Position numbers and translations under genes: made by a program
Shown: in pieces, positions 20,892 through 23,700 of the stretch
Layout: each line of letters opens with the position of its first letter
How positions within the stretch are numbered: position 1 is the first letter of the stretch
Notes under the pieces: generated by a model
Seen by the model: the letters and a program-made list of their open reading frames with translations, nothing else
Databases searched by the model: none
Told to the model about the DNA's origin: nothing
Origin: Planctomycetales bacterium
Lineage (GTDB): Bacteria > 4484-113 > JAFGCY01
Reading direction: 5' to 3'
Assembly (NCBI GenBank): GCA_024645305.1
Contig: JAHEFU010000011.1
Span: 1 to 23,700, forward strand
DNA length: 23,700 bases

Positions 20892-22595
20892 CTAGTTGAC
20901 GTTTATCTCCACCAGGTTGCTGACGCGCTTCACGTGGTCATAGATCGTCACGCTGCCGCCGGGGCTGAATTCCGCCACGACCGTCATGCGGTCGCCGCTC
21001 ACCAGCCCGCTGGTCACAAGCGTGGCCGAACCTGTGTCGAAGCTGCCGTCGCCGGCGTTGCCACCGTCAGGGATGGCCGCCCAGGCCGCCCAGCTCGTCA
21101 GGTCCTGGTTACGGGTGATGGTCTCGATGATCGTCCCGCCGCCGTCACGAATGTCCAGCTGGAAGGTACCGTCGGCAACGAAGCCGACCGGTTCGCCGGG
21201 ATTGATCCCGACCGGGCCGGTACCGCCGCCGCCCAGCTGGATCGCCAGGCTTTCAATGCTCAGCAGCAGGAAGCTGACCTCGTCGAACTGCAGGTTGTTG
21301 CCCGGGGCATGCGCCCGCACCGTCACGAGGCCGCGGTCGCTGAAGCTCAGCTGGCCCTTCGTGCCCTCGCTGTCACTGACATTGGCGCTGTTGCCACCGC
21401 TGGGCACGGTCCAGATCAGCTGCTCAGTCGCATCAAAGGGGTTGCCAGGATCGGCACTGCTTTCCGCCGTGGCGGTCAGCCCGATCAGCTCAGGGGCGAA
21501 GGGTTCGTTGTTGCCCTGCACGGCGTCAACGCTGGCTTCGGTGATGTACACGATGAAGCGGCCCGTGTCCTCTTCCAGGATGATGCCGCCCGGCAGGGAG
21601 ACGATGACATTGCTCAGGAGCGGTGCCTCGGTGGCGGCCTCAATGAACACGGTGTTCGTGCTGCGGCTGCCAAGCGTGCCCTCGCTGTCAAAGTACTGCA
21701 CGGCGAAGAAGGTGTCCTCGGTCAGTTCAGCACCGGTCCAGTTCCAGGTCAGGACTCCGTCCGTGGTGCCGACACTGGGGAATTCGTCAGCCCTGTTGAC
21801 CCGTTCCAGTTCCGTCAGCGCACCTTCTGAGGCCCCGCTGAGGATGGCATAGCCTGCCAGTCCGGTGCCAAGGTTGATGCCCAGCGGCGTCAGGTCGGAA
21901 ATCGTCACGCTGCCGTTGCGGTCATAGTCCGCCTTGTCCGCCTGGCTGCCGGGGGTCACACCGACCGTTCCCAGTGAAATGCCCAGCGGCGTGAGGTCAG
22001 AGAGAGTGACGAGGCTGTTGTTGTCACCGTCGCCGGAGTTGATTTCGGGCCAGCTCAGTTCCGGCTGGCCGTTGCCCTCATTGAGCTGTCCAGTGATTTC
22101 AAAGGAGTTGGCAGCACCGGTCGGGGCCCTGGCGATCGTGCGCCGTGATGCCTCCGGACCGGCCGTGAAGCTGAAGCGGGCGATAGCCTGCCGGCCGTCC
22201 AGTCCCGGACGACGGTCGAAGTTGGCCAGCACCATGCCGAAGCCCAGCCCGGCAGCCTCTGGGCTGGCGAGGAACAGGCGCTCGCTGTCGCTGCCCAGCA
22301 CGCTGGCGGAGCTGAAACTGTAGCGTGAGCGGTCATATTCCAGCCGGCCGTAGAGGGCCTTGGTGTCACGCATCCCGCTGGCCCGCAGCTCGAAGCTGAT
22401 CTCACCGCTGCGGCCCTCCACGGGCAGGAGCTCCAGCCGCACGTCGGCTGCGGCAATGCTGTTCTCCCGGTCCAGGCTGGCCCTGAATGCGCTGTCGGCA
22501 GCCGTGCCGTCCACAGCGCCACCACCGCAGGCCGCGGCGGCAAGTGCGAGACTCGTTAGGACCAGCAGGCTGGCCAGCAGCTTAATGCTCTTCAT
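20892..22595 (-). CDS. Cohesin/dockerin-like lipoprotein with Ig-like C-terminus
   Basis: A 567-residue exported lipoprotein with signal MKSIKLLASLLVLTSLALAA and lipid Cys23. ATG 22595 is preferred because GAGG is 9 bases upstream; an ATG three codons earlier abuts that site. Modules, in order: a cohesin-like domain (about 50-150, with ALYGRLEYDRSRYSF); EF-hand-type loops at 189-200 (D-G-D-N-N-S-L-V-T-L-S-D) and 223-234 (D-Y-D-R-N-G-S-V-T-I-S-D), each followed by LTPLGI(S/N)LGT; a fibronectin-like module (about 247-325, FDSEGTLGSRSTN); then Ig-like beta modules to the end. This repeats the first three modules of the giant lipoprotein. A hexamer repeat and a terminator follow its stop. It is 98 bases from the waaA stop upstream, so it may have its own promoter. 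Confidence 0.87.
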   Translation of the reverse strand: MKSIKLLASLLVLTSLALAAAACGGGAVDGTAADSAFRASLDRENSIAAADVRLELLPVEGRSGEISFELRASGMRDTKALYGRLEYDRSRYSFSSASVLGSDSERLFLASPEAAGLGFGMVLANFDRRPGLDGRQAIARFSFTAGPEASRRTIARAPTGAANSFEITGQLNEGNGQPELSWPEINSGDGDNNSLVTLSDLTPLGISLGTVGVTPGSQADKADYDRNGSVTISDLTPLGINLGTGLAGYAILSGASEGALTELERVNRADEFPSVGTTDGVLTWNWTGAELTEDTFFAVQYFDSEGTLGSRSTNTVFIEAATEAPLLSNVIVSLPGGIILEEDTGRFIVYITEASVDAVQGNNEPFAPELIGLTATAESSADPGNPFDATEQLIWTVPSGGNSANVSDSEGTKGQLSFSDRGLVTVRAHAPGNNLQFDEVSFLLLSIESLAIQLGGGGTGPVGINPGEPVGFVADGTFQLDIRDGGGTIIETITRNQDLTSWAAWAAIPDGGNAGDGSFDTGSATLVTSGLVSGDRMTVVAEFSPGGSVTIYDHVKRVSNLVEINVN

Positions 22596-22663
22596 AAAAG
22601 GCATCCTCAGATACTCAAGAATTGTTGGCGGCTCGATGCCGGCTGCGTGTCCGCCCTCATTTA

Positions 22664-22669
22664 ATTATA
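22664..22669 (-). promoter_or_regulatory. Candidate -10 box (TATAAT) for the 567-residue lipoprotein
   Basis: The minus strand reads GTATATAATTAAATG in the gap between waaA and the lipoprotein, an exact TATAAT. The expected -35 position has only GAGCCT, so support is partial. The gap is otherwise GC-rich, so this AT-rich block stands out. Confidence 0.35.
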
Positions 22670-22693
22670 TACCCGCAGGCCGGGACAGGCTCC

Positions 22694-23700
22694 CTACTTG
22701 TCCTTCAGCCTTTCACTGAGCTCCAGCCACTCACCCGGCTTGCGGCCATCCAGCGCCAGGTCCAGCGACAGGTTCCTATAGCAGGCCAGCACGGCTTCCA
22801 CGGCCCGCTGGGCGGCTCCCCGGTTGGCCATGGTGACCACCTGGGCCCGCCGTCCGAGATTGATCCGCTGGTCCACGTCGCCCAGCAGGGCTGCCAGCCG
22901 GGGGCCGGCGGTCTCCGCGGAGCACTCAATGACAGCCTTGTCGCGCCGCAGCATTTCCATCTGGGCCATGATGCCGAAGGTCTGCGGCCCCACGAGCACA
23001 GGCTTCCCGAGCACCGTGGCCTCGAGGATGTTGTGCCCGCCGACCTTCGGGTTGAATGTCCCGCCCATGATCACCACATCCGCAAAGCGGTACATGTCCA
23101 CCAGCACACCGTAGCTGTCCACCAGCAGCACATCCCAGTCCTGTTTCAGCGGCTTCGCGCCCTTGCCCTGCTTCGGCTTCTCACTGAGCCGACGATGCTT
23201 CAGGCCATGCTTCGTGAGCAGGCGCTCTACTTCCTCCACTCGCTCGATATGCCGCGGAGCCAGGATCAGCCGGGTGCGCGGATCCTCCAGACGGGCCTGG
23301 GCCAGGCAGTCCAGCATCACTTCCTCCTCGCCCGGATGCGTGCTGCCCGCCGTGATCACCGCCTCATCCCCGAGGCCCAGCAGCTTGCGCTCACGGGCCA
23401 GGCGGCTCTCCCCCCAGTGCTCCAGCTCGAAGTCGAACTTGATGTTGCCGCTCGACACCAGGCGCTCCTGCGGGAATGCAAACTTGATGTAGTTGAGCCA
23501 GTGCGTCCTGTCCTGCGTCACGATCAGGTCGCACAGCTCAATCAGCTGCTGCAGGATGATCTTGCGCAGGCCGGTCTTATTGTGCAGGTACAGCCGCCCG
23601 TTCACCAGGCAGACGGGGATCCGGCGCTCGCGGCAGGCCGCCTGGATATTGGGCCAGAGCTCCGCCTCGGTGGTGATGTACAGGTCCGGCTGCAGCTTAT
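22694..23700 (-). CDS. waaA: 3-deoxy-D-manno-octulosonic acid (Kdo) transferase, partial (5' end outside window)
   Basis: WaaA (KdtA) transfers Kdo from CMP-Kdo to lipid IVA at the inner membrane, a step needed for LPS, so its presence implies an LPS-bearing outer membrane. The frame is open to the right edge, where PDLYITTEAELWPN and RIPVCLVNGRL appear, typical of the N-terminal half. Downstream are GSTHPGEEE, LAPRHIER, and DVLLVDSYGVL with MGGTFNPKVGGHNILEA, the donor-binding end of this GT-B fold enzyme. VLVGPQTFGIMAQM follows. The stop is at 22694-22696. A basic insert near PKQGKGAKPLKQ is longer than in E. coli. The N-terminal membrane anchor is not in the window. Confidence 0.93.
   Translation of the reverse strand, partial: KLQPDLYITTEAELWPNIQAACRERRIPVCLVNGRLYLHNKTGLRKIILQQLIELCDLIVTQDRTHWLNYIKFAFPQERLVSSGNIKFDFELEHWGESRLARERKLLGLGDEAVITAGSTHPGEEEVMLDCLAQARLEDPRTRLILAPRHIERVEEVERLLTKHGLKHRRLSEKPKQGKGAKPLKQDWDVLLVDSYGVLVDMYRFADVVIMGGTFNPKVGGHNILEATVLGKPVLVGPQTFGIMAQMEMLRRDKAVIECSAETAGPRLAALLGDVDQRINLGRRAQVVTMANRGAAQRAVEAVLACYRNLSLDLALDGRKPGEWLELSERLKDK

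Noticed and set aside
20790..21830. Plus-strand frame starting with MKKPRRSG and a long (SA)n run.
   Set aside because: It starts in the terminator, reads through the hexamer microsatellite and then runs antisense to the 567-residue lipoprotein, which has a clear signal peptide and domains.
1..23700. tRNA, rRNA, integrase, transposase and toxin-antitoxin genes.
   Set aside because: Looked for on both strands and not seen.

Overview
The window comes from a GC-rich (about 60% by eye) bacterium with a Gram-negative style envelope. It carries a Kdo transferase (lipid A/LPS core synthesis), three large secreted proteins with lipobox cysteines, and a secreted small protein. I cannot assign a phylum from sequence alone. 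The style (very large surface lipoproteins with paired calcium-loop motifs, MoxR/DUF58/transglutaminase, small palindromic and heptamer repeats) suggests a poorly sampled environmental lineage. I see no rRNA, tRNA, CRISPR array, integrase or transposase gene.

Region 1 (1-3355, + strand) is a compact set of genes: the tail of an unknown protein, galactokinase, a sugar-1-phosphate nucleotidyltransferase with a C-terminal beta-helix, and a BtrH-like papain-fold candidate. The first three are joined by ATGA stop/start overlaps. GalK followed directly by a nucleotidyltransferase suggests a salvage route from galactose to an activated sugar. Region 2 (3386-4182) is a small secreted protein with a dyad in front of its ribosome binding site, followed by a run of stem-loops, an intrinsic terminator and an ACCACAAAG-type inverted repeat.

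Region 3 (4203-9041) holds L-aspartate dehydrogenase (NadX) and a Pro-rich single-pass membrane protein on the minus strand, a 74-residue membrane peptide, RuvX/YqgF, and a divergent 671-residue lipoprotein that looks like a beta-propeller. The stop codon of that lipoprotein lies inside a 115-bp element with 16-bp terminal inverted repeats. Region 4 (9050-10780, minus) encodes an M42 metallo-aminopeptidase and a flavin reductase-like FMN-binding protein.

Region 5 (10837-20627, +) is the widespread MoxR ATPase / DUF58 / transglutaminase module, continued by overlapping starts into a YdjC/ChbG-type deacetylase and a 1319-residue lipoprotein. A 239-bp gap after MoxR contains REP-like palindromes and 11 tandem heptamers. 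Region 6 (20631-23700) has a second palindrome cluster, a strong bidirectional terminator, a hexamer microsatellite, a 567-residue lipoprotein on the minus strand, and the 3' part of waaA/kdtA.

The most interesting signal is that the two non-adjacent lipoproteins (16668-20627 and 20892-22595) share an unusual order of modules: a cohesin-like beta domain, two dockerin/EF-hand-type loops each followed by a conserved LTPxG or LTPIA motif, and a fibronectin-like module. This could be a dockerin/cohesin-like surface family that is not the classical cellulosomal type. The second notable signal is a family of small palindromes that begin at stop codons with the shared 8-mer AGTAGGAG.
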